Assembly (NCBI GenBank): GCA_004556155.1
Contig: SFIM01000001.1
Span: 62,001-126,000, forward strand
Source of the DNA: Clostridiales bacterium
GTDB lineage: Bacteria; Bacillota; Clostridia; Christensenellales; Aristaeellaceae
DNA: 64,000 bases
Direction: 5' to 3'
The translations under genes and the position numbers were made by a program. Position 1 is the first letter of the stretch. Every line of letters begins with the position of its first letter. This document shows, piece by piece, positions 31,430 to 39,170 of the stretch. The notes beneath the pieces are model-generated. The model was not told the origin of the DNA. It did not search any database and was given only the letters and a program-made list of their open reading frames with translations.

Positions 31430-32356
31430 TTAATGTCCCGAGGAAAGCGTATCCCCGTTGTCGCCGCGATAGATAAAGTCGTCTGTATAGTATTGAACGA
31501 AGCGTGGATTATCGTTCTTATTTGCCGTCAAACCATCGGGCAGGGAAACCAGTTCCAGCGATACGCAGCGCCAAAATGCATAGTCGCCGATTTCCGTTAC
31601 GGTCAGCGGCACGGCAATGGATTGCAGCCTGCCGCAAGTGGCAAAGGCGCCGCTGCCGATGGTCTTCAGGCCGATGGGCAGGGAGATGGTTTTCAGATAA
31701 TCGGTGCCAAAAGCGTAAGGCCAAATATGCTCCACCCCGGCGGGCACATCGTAGTGCTCATCCGTTCTGCCGCCGGGATAGGCCAGCAGCGTTTTGCCAT
31801 CCTTGAAAAATAACACGCCGTCAATTGCATGGTAGAGTGGATGATCCTCGGGGACCTCATAGGTGATGACCGTACAATCATAGAAGCTGTTCAAAAGCTC
31901 CTGAGCGGGCAGGGTGGATTCAATGCGCAGCACATCGAAAAAGCAGAATTCAAAAGCACCCGCTTCCAATACCTCCAGTTGTTCAGGCAGCGTGAAGGCG
32001 TTGAAGTGCAGACAATAGAAGGATTCCCCGCCCAAATATCGCAGCGTGGAGGGCAGCGATACCTGATGCGGAGGATGATCGCCAAACATCATATCCTCAA
32101 AGCGCGGGCCATTTTCTAAGAATTTTGGCTTAGTTTTCACAAATTCTCTCGAGATAGGATCCCAGGTGGAATGGCTGGCCTGGCTCAGCGCCGTAACGCC
32201 CTCAAATATAATGAGCGTGTCATCCTGCACTTCGGCATATTGATCGTAGCCCCAGGCTTCCCAGTCCGCCCGCCAGTCATAAGGGGGAGTTTCTTCCCCC
32301 AGCGCGGCAGGACCAAGCAAAACGAGAGCAAGCAGCAATAGAAGAATTCGCTTCAT
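31430..32356 (-). CDS. Secreted leucine-rich-repeat (BspA-type, LRR_5) protein
   Basis: 308 residues with a signal peptide (MKRILLLLLALVLLGPAALG) and BspA-like repeats of the pattern L-P-x-x-L-x-x-I-G-x-x-A-F: SLPSTLRYLGGESFYCL, TLPEQLEVLEAGAFEF, SLPIGLKTIGSGAFATC and VPLTVTEIGDYAFWRC. There is no transmembrane segment or sorting motif at the C-terminus. GGGAGGAATCAGG lies before the ATG. Such proteins are common on host-associated anaerobes and may mediate binding; no ligand is predictable. It is co-oriented with the PstS-like gene and 55 nt upstream of it. Confidence 0.88.
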   Translation of the reverse strand: MKRILLLLLALVLLGPAALGEETPPYDWRADWEAWGYDQYAEVQDDTLIIFEGVTALSQASHSTWDPISREFVKTKPKFLENGPRFEDMMFGDHPPHQVSLPSTLRYLGGESFYCLHFNAFTLPEQLEVLEAGAFEFCFFDVLRIESTLPAQELLNSFYDCTVITYEVPEDHPLYHAIDGVLFFKDGKTLLAYPGGRTDEHYDVPAGVEHIWPYAFGTDYLKTISLPIGLKTIGSGAFATCGRLQSIAVPLTVTEIGDYAFWRCVSLELVSLPDGLTANKNDNPRFVQYYTDDFIYRGDNGDTLSSGH

Positions 32357-32474
32357 CCTGATTCCTCCCGGAGATTTCGTATCGTAAAATAAACTCTATG
32401 GCGGCATTTGCTTCCATCAATGATTGTAGCATGGCTGGAAAACAAAAGCAATACGACCGATTGTAAATTCACCC

Positions 32475-32503
32475 TTGCCCAAATTCGGCGCAGGATGTAT
32501 GAT
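32475..32503 (+). promoter_or_regulatory. Probable promoter for pepT
   Basis: TTGCCC (32475-32480), a 17-nt spacer, TATGAT (32498-32503). The leader to pepT is about 57 nt. Confidence 0.55.
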
Positions 32504-32566
32504 AACAAAGGGGAACGGTGCTGCCGCTTCCCCGCAAGCGATAGTCATCCGAAAGGAGCAACGGAA

Positions 32567-33772
32567 ATGACCTTACAGGAACGGTTTCTGCGCTATGTAA
32601 AGATCAATACAACCAGCGATGAAAACGGCCAGGGCTGCCCTTCTGCGGCCTGCGAATGGGAGCTGGCCAGGCTGCTGGCTGACGAAATGCGCGCGATGGG
32701 GGTGTCCAATGTCCGCCTGGATGCGCATGCCTATGTGTATGGCGAAATCCCCGCCAATTGTGAGCACGCGCCCGCCATCGGCCTGATCGCCCACATGGAT
32801 ACGGTGGACGCGGTGCCCGGCCGTGCCTTTCATCCCCGCGTGGTGGAGTATCAGGGCGGCGATATCTGCCTGAATGCTGAAAAGGGCATTGTGCTGAGCG
32901 AAAAGGACTTTCCTGAGCTTTCTCAGCGCCGCGGCAAGCGCCTGATCGTCACCGACGGCACCACCGTGCTGGGGGCGGACGATAAGGCTGGCGTGGCCGA
33001 AATCATGACGCTGTGCGAGCGCGTGCTGCAGGATGGCAGCATCCGCCATGGAAAAATCTGCATCGGCTTTACGCCCGATGAGGAAATCGGCAGCGGCGCG
33101 GATCTGTTTGACGTGCCCGCCTTCGGCGCGGACTTTGCCTATACTGTGGATGGCGGCGAAATCAACGAGCTGGAATATGAAAACTTCAACGCCGCATCGG
33201 CCAAGGTGACGGTGCATGGGCGCAACATCCATCCCGGCTCCGCCAAGAACCGCATGAAGCACGCCGCACGCATCGCCATGGAGTTTAACGCCATGCTGCC
33301 TGTGCAGGAAAAGCCGGAATATACCGAGGGCTACGAGGGCTTCTACCACCTGACCGCCATCCATGGCGATGAGGAAAATGCCGAGGCGGGCTATATCCTG
33401 CGCGATCATGACGCAGCCAAGCTGGAACAAAAGAAGCGTACTATGCAGCTTGTGGCGGATTTCCTGAATGCCCGCTACGGCGCGGGCACGGTGGAGCTGG
33501 CGCTGCGCGATTCCTACCGCAACATGCGCGAGGTGATAGAGCAGCATATGGATGTGATCGAGCGCGCGCAGGCAGCCATCCGCAAGAACGGCCTGGAGCC
33601 GCGCTGCGTGCCCATCCGCGGCGGTACAGACGGCGCGCGGCTGAGCTTTATGGGGCTGCCCTGCCCCAACCTTGGCACTGGCGGCGCGAACTGCCACGGC
33701 ATTTATGAGTACGCCGCCGTCGAGGATATGGAGAAAATGGTGGATATCCTGCTGGATATCGTGCGCGCGTAA
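32567..33772 (+). CDS. pepT: Peptidase T (tripeptide aminopeptidase)
   Basis: Zinc M20 family aminopeptidase of 401 residues that releases the N-terminal residue of tripeptides in the cytoplasm. The start ATG 32567 (MTLQERFLRYVKINTTSDE) follows GAAAGGAGCAACGGA. Metal and catalytic motifs: LIAHMDTVD, TTVLGADDKAGVAEIM, GFTPDEEIGSGADLFD, VHGRNIHPGSAKNRMKHA and RGGTDGARLSFMGLPCPNLGTGG. Monocistronic by appearance. Confidence 0.96.
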   Translation: MTLQERFLRYVKINTTSDENGQGCPSAACEWELARLLADEMRAMGVSNVRLDAHAYVYGEIPANCEHAPAIGLIAHMDTVDAVPGRAFHPRVVEYQGGDICLNAEKGIVLSEKDFPELSQRRGKRLIVTDGTTVLGADDKAGVAEIMTLCERVLQDGSIRHGKICIGFTPDEEIGSGADLFDVPAFGADFAYTVDGGEINELEYENFNAASAKVTVHGRNIHPGSAKNRMKHAARIAMEFNAMLPVQEKPEYTEGYEGFYHLTAIHGDEENAEAGYILRDHDAAKLEQKKRTMQLVADFLNARYGAGTVELALRDSYRNMREVIEQHMDVIERAQAAIRKNGLEPRCVPIRGGTDGARLSFMGLPCPNLGTGGANCHGIYEYAAVEDMEKMVDILLDIVRA

Positions 33773-33801
33773 GCTGGCTTATACAAAAAGAGGGGAATAG
33801 G

Positions 33802-34021
33802 TTGAACTTTAACTTATACGTTCAATGCGGGCGATTCTGCCCTGACGGCGCTGCTGCCGTACATTCTGGCGGGCGTGCTGCTGGGCACGCTGACCCACAA
33901 GCTGGCGGTAAAGAAGGGCTATAAGGGTTATTTCTGGACGGTGATTGGGCTGATTTATGTGGTTGGCCTGCCTGTCAAAACAACGAGCCCTGCGCCGCAA
34001 AATACGGAAAAGGCTGAATAA
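33802..34021 (+). pseudogene. Small membrane protein gene with an N-terminal frameshift
   Basis: A TTG at 33802, after AGAGGGGAATAGG, starts MNFNLY. Near 33820 the frame must move by +1 to continue FNAGDSALTALLPYILAGVL... to KTTSPAPQNTEKAE and TAA at 34019-34021. The shifted part is clearly protein-like: two hydrophobic helices (about residues 14-29 and 42-60), a Lys-rich turn between them (KLAVKKGYKGYF) and a polar tail. No start codon with a ribosome site exists in the second frame. So a one-base insertion in a gene of about 72 residues, or a sequence error, is the simplest reading. Confidence 0.5.
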
Positions 34022-34032
34022 GAACCATAAAC

Positions 34033-34065
34033 AAATCGCGTCTGTCATGATGACAGGCGCGATTT
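34033..34065. terminator. Bidirectional terminator
   Basis: AAATCGCG-T-CTGTCAT pairs with TGACAG-G-CGCGATTT around a short loop, with T-runs on both strands. It separates the frameshifted membrane gene (plus) from the rmuC operon (minus). Confidence 0.85.
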
Positions 34066-34068
34066 TGC

Positions 34069-34356
34069 TTATGAGTTTTCATCATTTTGCGGCTGCTCAG
34101 GCGCTTCAGGCGGCTGGGCATTGAGCGCGCTGCGCAGTGCGTCCAGCTGCTCGGGGGAAAGGCTGGACAGCAATTCGTCGATTTCATCCTGCGGGCAGGA
34201 TGCGCACTTCTGCTTGGCGGTCAGCTTTTGCCACACTTCCTCGCCGTGCTGGGACAGGCTGTTTACGCCCTGTCCAACCTTTTGAATGCCCTTATCCGCC
34301 AGGCCGACGCCGGCCAGCAGCACCCTTTTGATTTCATTGCACGCCTGATCCATCAT
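34069..34356 (-). CDS. Hypothetical protein at the end of the rmuC operon
   Basis: 95 residues from ATG 34356 (MMDQACNEIKRVLLAGVGLA) with AAGGGAGT 9 nt upstream; a TTG at 34365 is also in frame. An amphipathic helical N-terminal half (KGIQKVGQGVNSLSQHGEEVW) resembles phasin-like coiled segments. The next part is AKQKCASCPQDEIDELLSSLSPEQLDAL, then an acidic Pro/Gln tail. Not recognised further. Probably the last gene of ybaB-recR-tdk-rmuC. Confidence 0.65.
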   Translation of the reverse strand: MMDQACNEIKRVLLAGVGLADKGIQKVGQGVNSLSQHGEEVWQKLTAKQKCASCPQDEIDELLSSLSPEQLDALRSALNAQPPEAPEQPQNDENS

Positions 34357-34424
34357 CCATAACAACTCCCTTCAGCGTTATTATGGCAAAAGGACGGTTT
34401 AATATGACTGCAAAATTGCCGCGA

Positions 34425-35822
34425 TCAGCTGGCGGATTCTTCATCCTGCGCGTCGTCCAGGGGCAGCAGCTTTACCGACTGCGCATCGCTGAGCGCTTCC
34501 ACATCGCGTAGGCGACGGTTGATGGCGCGTGTGCGCACGGAGGCCTTTTCAATGGTTTCGCCTGCCTGGCGCAGCCGCTGCTGCGTTTGATCCAACAGAT
34601 CGCTGAAACGTCCAAACTCGGTCTTGACCGCGCCCAGCAGCTGCCACACCTCGGCGGAGCGCTGCTCGATGGCCAGCGTGCGGAAGCCCAATTGCAGGCT
34701 GCTGAGCAGCGCGGACAGCGTGGACGGCCCGGCGATGAGCACGCGCTGATTCTGTTGCAATTCTTCCATCAGGCCGCGGCTGCGCAGCGCTTCGGCGTAC
34801 AAGCCCTCGGTAGCCAAAAACATCACCGCAAAATCGGTGGTATAGGGCGGGACGATATACTTTTTGGCGATGCGCTTGGCCTCGGTGCGGATGGCGCCGC
34901 ACAGCTCGTTGCTGGCGGCGTTCACCTGCGTTGGGTCTCCGCCGTCTACGGCGGTCAGCAGGCGGTCATAATCCTCCATGGGAAACTTGGAATCGATGGG
35001 CAGATAAATTTTGTGGGTATCGTCCTTGCCGGGCAGGATGACGGCGAATTCCACGCGCTCCGCAGAGCCCGGCACGACGGCTACGTTTTCGGCGTACTGG
35101 CCGGGCGCCAGCATCTGCGACAGCAGTGTGCCGAGCTGCACCTCGCCCCAGATGCCGCGCGTTTTTACATTGCTGAGCACGCGCTTGAGATCGCCCACGC
35201 CCGTGGCCAGGCTTTGCATTTCGCCCAGGCCCTTATACACCTGCTCCAGGCGCTCATTGACCAGTGAGAAGCTTTCGCCCAGGCGCTTATTGAGCGTTTC
35301 ATGCAGCTTTTCATCCACGGTCTGGCGCATACTTTCCAGCTTTTCGGCGTTGTCCTTTTGCATTTTTTCCATGCTTTGCGCCAGCGATTCGCGCAGCTTT
35401 TCGGTGCGCTGATCATTGGCCGACAGCTTTTCATCCAGCGTGACGGACATGCGGTGCAGCCGCGTATCCTGCGCCTGGCCGAAGGCATCCAGACGTGCGC
35501 CCAGCTGATCCAGGCGCTGATCGCGGTCGCGGCCGTTTTCGGCCATGGCGGCGGCGGAGGCTGCCTGCTGGCGCGCCATTTCGCCGCGCAGCCGGTCTTC
35601 CAGCGTGGCAAAGGCGTTGGCGGTTTGATCGCTGAGCTGCTGCCTGCCCTGGGCTATGCAGTCGGTAATGCGATCCACGTTGCGCTCGGTCTGGTCGCGC
35701 ATGCGCTCCTGCTGGCGGCGCTGACGAACCAGCAGCATGCAAAGCAGCGCGCAGCCCAATATCAGCAGCGCGCCGCAGAAAAGAAGCAAAGCTCCCGTAT
35801 AAGCGTTGAGTTGTTCAAGCAT
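34425..35822 (-). CDS. rmuC: RmuC-family DNA recombination protein
   Basis: 465 residues from ATG 35822, overlapping the tdk stop by 8 bp. The N-terminal membrane helix (ALLLFCGALLILGCALLCML) is followed by a long coiled coil (to about residue 200). The C-terminal nuclease-like RmuC domain has RGIWGEVQLGTLLSQML, LPIDSKFPMEDYDRLL, YIVPPYTTDFAVMFLATEGLYAE and AGPSTLSALLSSLQLGFRTLAI. RmuC limits inversions at short inverted repeats in E. coli; the mechanism is not settled. Confidence 0.95.
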   Translation of the reverse strand: MLEQLNAYTGALLLFCGALLILGCALLCMLLVRQRRQQERMRDQTERNVDRITDCIAQGRQQLSDQTANAFATLEDRLRGEMARQQAASAAAMAENGRDRDQRLDQLGARLDAFGQAQDTRLHRMSVTLDEKLSANDQRTEKLRESLAQSMEKMQKDNAEKLESMRQTVDEKLHETLNKRLGESFSLVNERLEQVYKGLGEMQSLATGVGDLKRVLSNVKTRGIWGEVQLGTLLSQMLAPGQYAENVAVVPGSAERVEFAVILPGKDDTHKIYLPIDSKFPMEDYDRLLTAVDGGDPTQVNAASNELCGAIRTEAKRIAKKYIVPPYTTDFAVMFLATEGLYAEALRSRGLMEELQQNQRVLIAGPSTLSALLSSLQLGFRTLAIEQRSAEVWQLLGAVKTEFGRFSDLLDQTQQRLRQAGETIEKASVRTRAINRRLRDVEALSDAQSVKLLPLDDAQDEESAS

Positions 35823-36405
35823 ATGCTTTCCCCATTTTCCAGTGCTTATAGCACAGGCCGATATAACGGATGGACTGCTGATTGTCAATAAGCACCTGCT
35901 CGCCCACCTTGACCACCTGACCTGCGCCGTTTACGCGGGCGTTCATGGTGGCTTTGCAGCCGCACCAGCACAGGCCGCCGGGCACCTCGCTGATATCCTC
36001 GGCCAGGCGCATCAACGCGGCGGAGCCGGGAAAAAAGTTGCCCATAAAGTCCGTTTTCAGCCCGTAGCAGTAAAACTCGTGTTCGCCGGACATATCGGCG
36101 ATTTCCTGTACCTGCGCTTCGGTGAGAAACTGCGCCTCATCTACAAACACATAGGGAAAATCGTTGTGCGCGTGCCGTACGGCCAGCCAGGAAAGCTGCT
36201 CCCGCACGCTATGCCCGGCTTCCAGCACGATATCCGCCTGCGCCTGCAGGCCTACGCGGGAATAAACGGTGTTTGCGTCGATGCGCGTATCGATGGCGGG
36301 CTTGACCAGCGCTACCTTGAAACCCTGCTGCAGGCAGTTGTAGCGCTGCATCAGCAGCATGGCTGTTTTGCTGGAGCCCATTACGCCGTAATAAAAGTGC
36401 AGCAT
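35815..36405 (-). CDS. tdk: Thymidine kinase
   Basis: Type II (TK1-like) thymidine kinase for pyrimidine salvage, 196 residues. The P-loop is YYGVMGSSKTAMLL (consensus G-x-M-x-S-x-K-T). VFVDEAQFL is the Asp-Glu-Ala-Gln Walker B motif, and YGLKTDFMGNFFPGS is the substrate lasso. The zinc site contributes CWCGCKATMNAR and the C-terminal RYIGLCYKHW. It overlaps recR by one base (TAATG) and rmuC by 8, so translation is coupled. Confidence 0.96.
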   Translation of the reverse strand: MLHFYYGVMGSSKTAMLLMQRYNCLQQGFKVALVKPAIDTRIDANTVYSRVGLQAQADIVLEAGHSVREQLSWLAVRHAHNDFPYVFVDEAQFLTEAQVQEIADMSGEHEFYCYGLKTDFMGNFFPGSAALMRLAEDISEVPGGLCWCGCKATMNARVNGAGQVVKVGEQVLIDNQQSIRYIGLCYKHWKMGKAYA

Positions 36406-37004
36406 TACAGTTCCCGCCTGCCTTCCATGGCCTTGGACAGGGTGATCTCGTCCGCATATTCCAGATCGCTGCCCACCGGCACGCCATGCGCGATGCGCGT
36501 AACCCGCACGCCCATGGGCTTGATCAGCCGGGCGATATAGGCCGCAGTGGCTTCACCCTCGATGTCGGGATTGGTTGCCAAAATCACCTCGTCCACCTTT
36601 TCGGTGGACAGGCGGGCAAGCAGCTCGCGGATATGAATATCCTCCGGGCCGACGCCGTTCATGGGGGACAGCGCACCGTGCAGCACATGATAGCGGCCGT
36701 GATAGTCGCGCATGCGTTCCATGGCGGCTACGTCACGCGGATCGCGCACCACGCAGATCTGCCCGTTTTGCCGGGCCTCGTCCGCGCAGATATCGCAGAT
36801 TTCGTTTTGCGTGTAATTGCCGCAGACAGCGCAGAAGCGCACGGCCTTGCGCCCCTGCCAGATGGCGGCGGCCAGGTCATGCACATCCTGTTCGGGCATA
36901 CCGGCGATATGATAGGCCAGGCGCTGGGCGCTTTTTTGCCCGATACCGGGCAGGCGCGCCAGCTGCGCGGCCATCCGCGCGATGGGCTCTACTGTGCCGC
37001 TCAT
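36405..37004 (-). CDS. recR: Recombination mediator RecR
   Basis: Works with RecF/RecO to load RecA onto gapped DNA. 199 residues: an HhH N-terminus (LARLPGIGQKSAQRLAYHI), a Cys4 zinc finger (CAVCGNYTQNEICDIC), then the Toprim domain with VVRDPRDVAAMER and ILATNPDIEGEATAAYIA, and a Walker-like C-terminal segment VTRIAHGVPVGSDLEYAD. The start overlaps the ybaB stop. Confidence 0.97.
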   Translation of the reverse strand: MSGTVEPIARMAAQLARLPGIGQKSAQRLAYHIAGMPEQDVHDLAAAIWQGRKAVRFCAVCGNYTQNEICDICADEARQNGQICVVRDPRDVAAMERMRDYHGRYHVLHGALSPMNGVGPEDIHIRELLARLSTEKVDEVILATNPDIEGEATAAYIARLIKPMGVRVTRIAHGVPVGSDLEYADEITLSKAMEGRREL

Positions 37005-37342
37005 CAGAACATGCCGCCCATGCCGGCAGGAGCCAGCGCGGACATGGTCTTTTCGCGGTTCTCTTCACCCTGGCGCAGCGCCTCATTGACGGCGGCCATC
37101 ACCATATCCTGCAGCATTTCCACATCCTCGGGGTCAACAGCCTCGGGCTTGATGGTCAGAGAGACGATTTCGCGCTTGCCGTTTACCTTGCAGGTGACGG
37201 CGCCGCCGCCCGCGGAGGCCTCGTATTCCTTGGTTTCCAGATCGGCCTGCGCCTGCTCCATCTGCTGCTGCATTTTCTGCGCCTGACGCATCAGCTGCTG
37301 CATGTTCGGGCCGCCGAAGCCGCCAAATTGATTGCGTGCCAT
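37004..37342 (-). CDS. YbaB/EbfC nucleoid-associated protein
   Basis: 112 residues of the YbaB family of DNA-binding dimers usually encoded next to recR. Features: a Gln/Met-rich N-terminal helix (MQQLMRQAQKMQQQMEQAQ), then VTCKVNGKREIVSLTIKPEAVDPEDVEML and a second helix. dnaX, the frequent third partner upstream, is absent here. First gene of a five-gene minus-strand operon with a good promoter at 37407-37435. Confidence 0.95.
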   Translation of the reverse strand: MARNQFGGFGGPNMQQLMRQAQKMQQQMEQAQADLETKEYEASAGGGAVTCKVNGKREIVSLTIKPEAVDPEDVEMLQDMVMAAVNEALRQGEENREKTMSALAPAGMGGMF

Positions 37343-37406
37343 AGTATTTACCCTCCATATGCTTTCCGCGCCGCCGGGGCGGACGCGCGATGCTTTTTAC
37401 CTGCAT

Positions 37407-37435
37407 ACTATACCATATTTCGCGGCTGCTTGCAA
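37407..37435 (-). promoter_or_regulatory. Promoter for ybaB-recR-tdk-rmuC
   Basis: Minus strand TTGCAA (37430-37435), a 17-nt spacer, TATAGT (37407-37412). Confidence 0.78.
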
Positions 37436-37437
37436 TG

Positions 37438-37481
37438 CTTGCCGCAAGAAAGAAACGGCCTTGCCGCAAGAAAGAAACAGC
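37438..37481. repeat. Two direct repeats with CTTGC-C-GCAAG dyads between divergent promoters
   Basis: CTTGCCGCAAGAAAGAAAC occurs at 37438-37456 and again at 37460-37478, period 22 bp (about two helical turns). Each copy contains the 11-bp dyad CTTGC-C-GCAAG. The pair lies between the -35 boxes of the ybaB and TetR promoters. The same 11-bp dyad recurs at 43651-43661 in the promoter of the hydrolase-murF-ddl operon. Likely a regulator site. Confidence 0.55.
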
Positions 37482-37489
37482 CTTTTCCC

Positions 37490-37518
37490 TTGCTTGGGAT
37501 GCAAAAGCGTGATATACT
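37490..37518 (+). promoter_or_regulatory. Promoter for the TetR-family gene
   Basis: TTGCTT (37490-37495), a 17-nt spacer, TATACT (37513-37518). Leader about 88 nt. Confidence 0.75.
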
Positions 37519-37612
37519 GTAAAATGTTCATTACGGCGGTATTTTCGGGGGAAAACGCCGGTGAAACGCATCAATTGGGCAGGTTTCAGAAAAATTCCAG
37601 GAGTTAGACAAC

Positions 37613-38224
37613 ATGGATGATACAATTCTCCGCCCGCCGCAAAAGGTTCGCTCGGAGCGGACGCAAAAGGCGCTTTATGACGCGGCGTGTACCCTGATGC
37701 ACGATTACGGCTATGACTATTTGACGGTGCAGAACATCTGCAAGCTGGCCGGCGTGACCACCGGCGCGTTTTATCATCATTTTCACAGCAAGGATGATAT
37801 TCTCTGCCTGTTTCTGAATAAGGGCTATGAAGCCTTTATTGAAAATCGCAACGTTTGCCTGCCCGAGGATCCGCTGGCGCGGCTGACGGAGCTGTGCGTG
37901 CTCTATGCCGCGCATAATGAATCCAACGGCGTGGAGTTTGTTTCCAATTATTATTCTACCAAAAACAAGTCGCTCAATACCATTGGCCTTAGCCCGGAGG
38001 ATATGTACGTTTCCTCCAATTACCGCGCGCGGTATGACAGCCTGATGGCGGCCAGGGAGGCCGGGCAGATTCCAGCCGATACCGATTGCGTGTCGCTCAA
38101 CGAGGATATCTGCTCGCTGACGAAGGGGATCATCTTTGACTGGTGCCTCAGCAACGGCGGCTTTGATCTGACCAGCCGTATCCGGCGCATGGTGGATCGG
38201 TTTATGAGTACCTATCGCATATAA
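37613..38224 (+). CDS. TetR/AcrR-family transcriptional regulator
   Basis: 203 residues. The N-terminal helix-turn-helix has the TetR layout: TQKALYDAACTLMHDYGYDYLTVQNICKLAGVTTGAFYHHFHSKDDIL with the G-A-F-Y-H-H-F recognition end. The C-terminal ligand domain is variable (FVSNYYSTKNKSLNTIGLS). CCAGGAGTTAGACAAC precedes the ATG. It is encoded tail-to-tail with a decayed flavoprotein gene whose promoter carries palindromes, so this may be its regulator. A TetR protein facing an FMN-binding reductase is a recurring layout in gut anaerobes. Confidence 0.93.
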   Translation: MDDTILRPPQKVRSERTQKALYDAACTLMHDYGYDYLTVQNICKLAGVTTGAFYHHFHSKDDILCLFLNKGYEAFIENRNVCLPEDPLARLTELCVLYAAHNESNGVEFVSNYYSTKNKSLNTIGLSPEDMYVSSNYRARYDSLMAAREAGQIPADTDCVSLNEDICSLTKGIIFDWCLSNGGFDLTSRIRRMVDRFMSTYRI

Positions 38225-38233
38225 ATCAAATAC

Positions 38234-38278
38234 AAAAAGCGCGGCCTGCGGGGAGTTCCCACAGGCCGCGTTCTTTTA
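38234..38278. terminator. Bidirectional terminator after the TetR gene
   Basis: CGCGGCCTG (38240-38248) pairs with CAGGCCGCG (38262-38270), preceded by AAAAAG and followed by TTCTTTT. It separates the TetR gene from the convergent flavoprotein pseudogene. Confidence 0.88.
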
Positions 38279-38285
38279 TTGCTGC

Positions 38286-38993
38286 TTATTTGTTGTCTTC
38301 CACAACGGTCAAACCGGCGATGCGGCCGTTGGCCAGGCAGTCGGCAATGGCATTGCCGCCCAGACGGTTGGTGCCATGGAAGCCGCCGGTTACTTCGCCG
38401 GCAGCGTACAGGCCGGCGATCCAGGAGCCGTCCTCGCGCAGCACGTGGGTGTCAACATCCACGCGCACGCCGCCCATGGTGTGGTGTACGGCGGGGCTGC
38501 GGGGGCAGGCATAGTAGGGGCCGAAGTCCTCGATGAGCGCATGGGTGTTGAACACGGTGCGGCCAAATTCGGGATCATAGCCGCTGCTAACGGCCTCGTT
38601 GAACTTCTTGACGGATTCCATCAGCACGGCGGGATCCATGCCCAGCTGCTGAGCCAGCTCCTAAAGGGTATCGGCGCGGTAAACCTCGCCCGCCGCCACC
38701 AGATCGTCGATGTGCAGGCCGTAGGAGTTGTAGCCGTTCTCGTCCAGGTCGTTGTTTTGGGTGGAGGAGATGATGTAGAAGATGCCGTCGGTCTGCTTCA
38801 GGGCGGCGGCAGCCAGCACGTCGCGGCGCTCGGTCTCGTTTACATAGCGCTTGCCTTCCTTGTTGACGATATCGCCGTTGCGGCCCGCGCCCTTGCCTTC
38901 GTAGGTGCCAGCGGTATAGCCCTCGGCTGCGGCGAAGGCAGTCAGGCTCAGCACCAGGCAGAGACACAGCAGCATGGATACAAGCTTCTTCAA
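38286..38993 (-). pseudogene. Decayed exported FMN/FAD fumarate-reductase-like flavoprotein
   Basis: A TTG start at 38993 (LKKLVSMLLCLCLVLSLTAF), with AAAAGGAGG upstream, gives a signal peptide and the first residues of an FMN-binding domain (YTAGTYEGKGAGRNG). It then jumps directly into the C-terminal third of the FAD domain (VNKEGKRYVNETERRDVLAA), implying an internal deletion of several hundred codons. A TAG stop at 38661-38663 interrupts the frame after YRADTL; the same frame continues ELAQQLGMDPAVLMESV to GEVTGGFHGTNRLGGNAIADCL and the end. The gene at 49813-52107 is an intact relative. Two independent lesions indicate a dead gene. Confidence 0.82.
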
Positions 38994-39022
38994 GAGAACA
39001 ACCTCCTTTTGTAAATGCACTA

Positions 39023-39052
39023 CGTTACATAACGATTACATAATGCATTATG
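39023..39052. promoter_or_regulatory. Candidate operators: two palindromes after the pseudogene -10
   Basis: CATAATG-CATTATG (39039-39052) is a perfect 14-bp palindrome, and CGTTA-CA-TAACG (39023-39034) a 12-bp one. Both lie just downstream of the predicted start point of the pseudogene promoter at 39065-39093. They are natural sites for the neighbouring TetR protein. Confidence 0.5.
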
Positions 39053-39064
39053 CTTATCGATATC

Positions 39065-39093
39065 AGTATACCGTCTCTTTTATGCGATGCCAA
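39065..39093 (-). promoter_or_regulatory. Promoter of the decayed flavoprotein gene
   Basis: Minus strand TTGGCA (39088-39093), a 17-nt spacer, TATACT (39065-39070). The promoter is intact although the coding region is not. Confidence 0.75.
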
Positions 39094-39170
39094 TAGCTGT
39101 TAAAAACTTCTTCACCCGGCGAATGATTACATCATAGGATGGCTCAAACCCGAATGAAGGAGTTTTGGTT

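Noticed and set aside
30341..32356. PstS-like plus LRR gene as part of a phosphate transport operon
   Set aside because: No pstC/pstA/pstB or phoU in the neighbourhood, and the LRR protein has no transport features.
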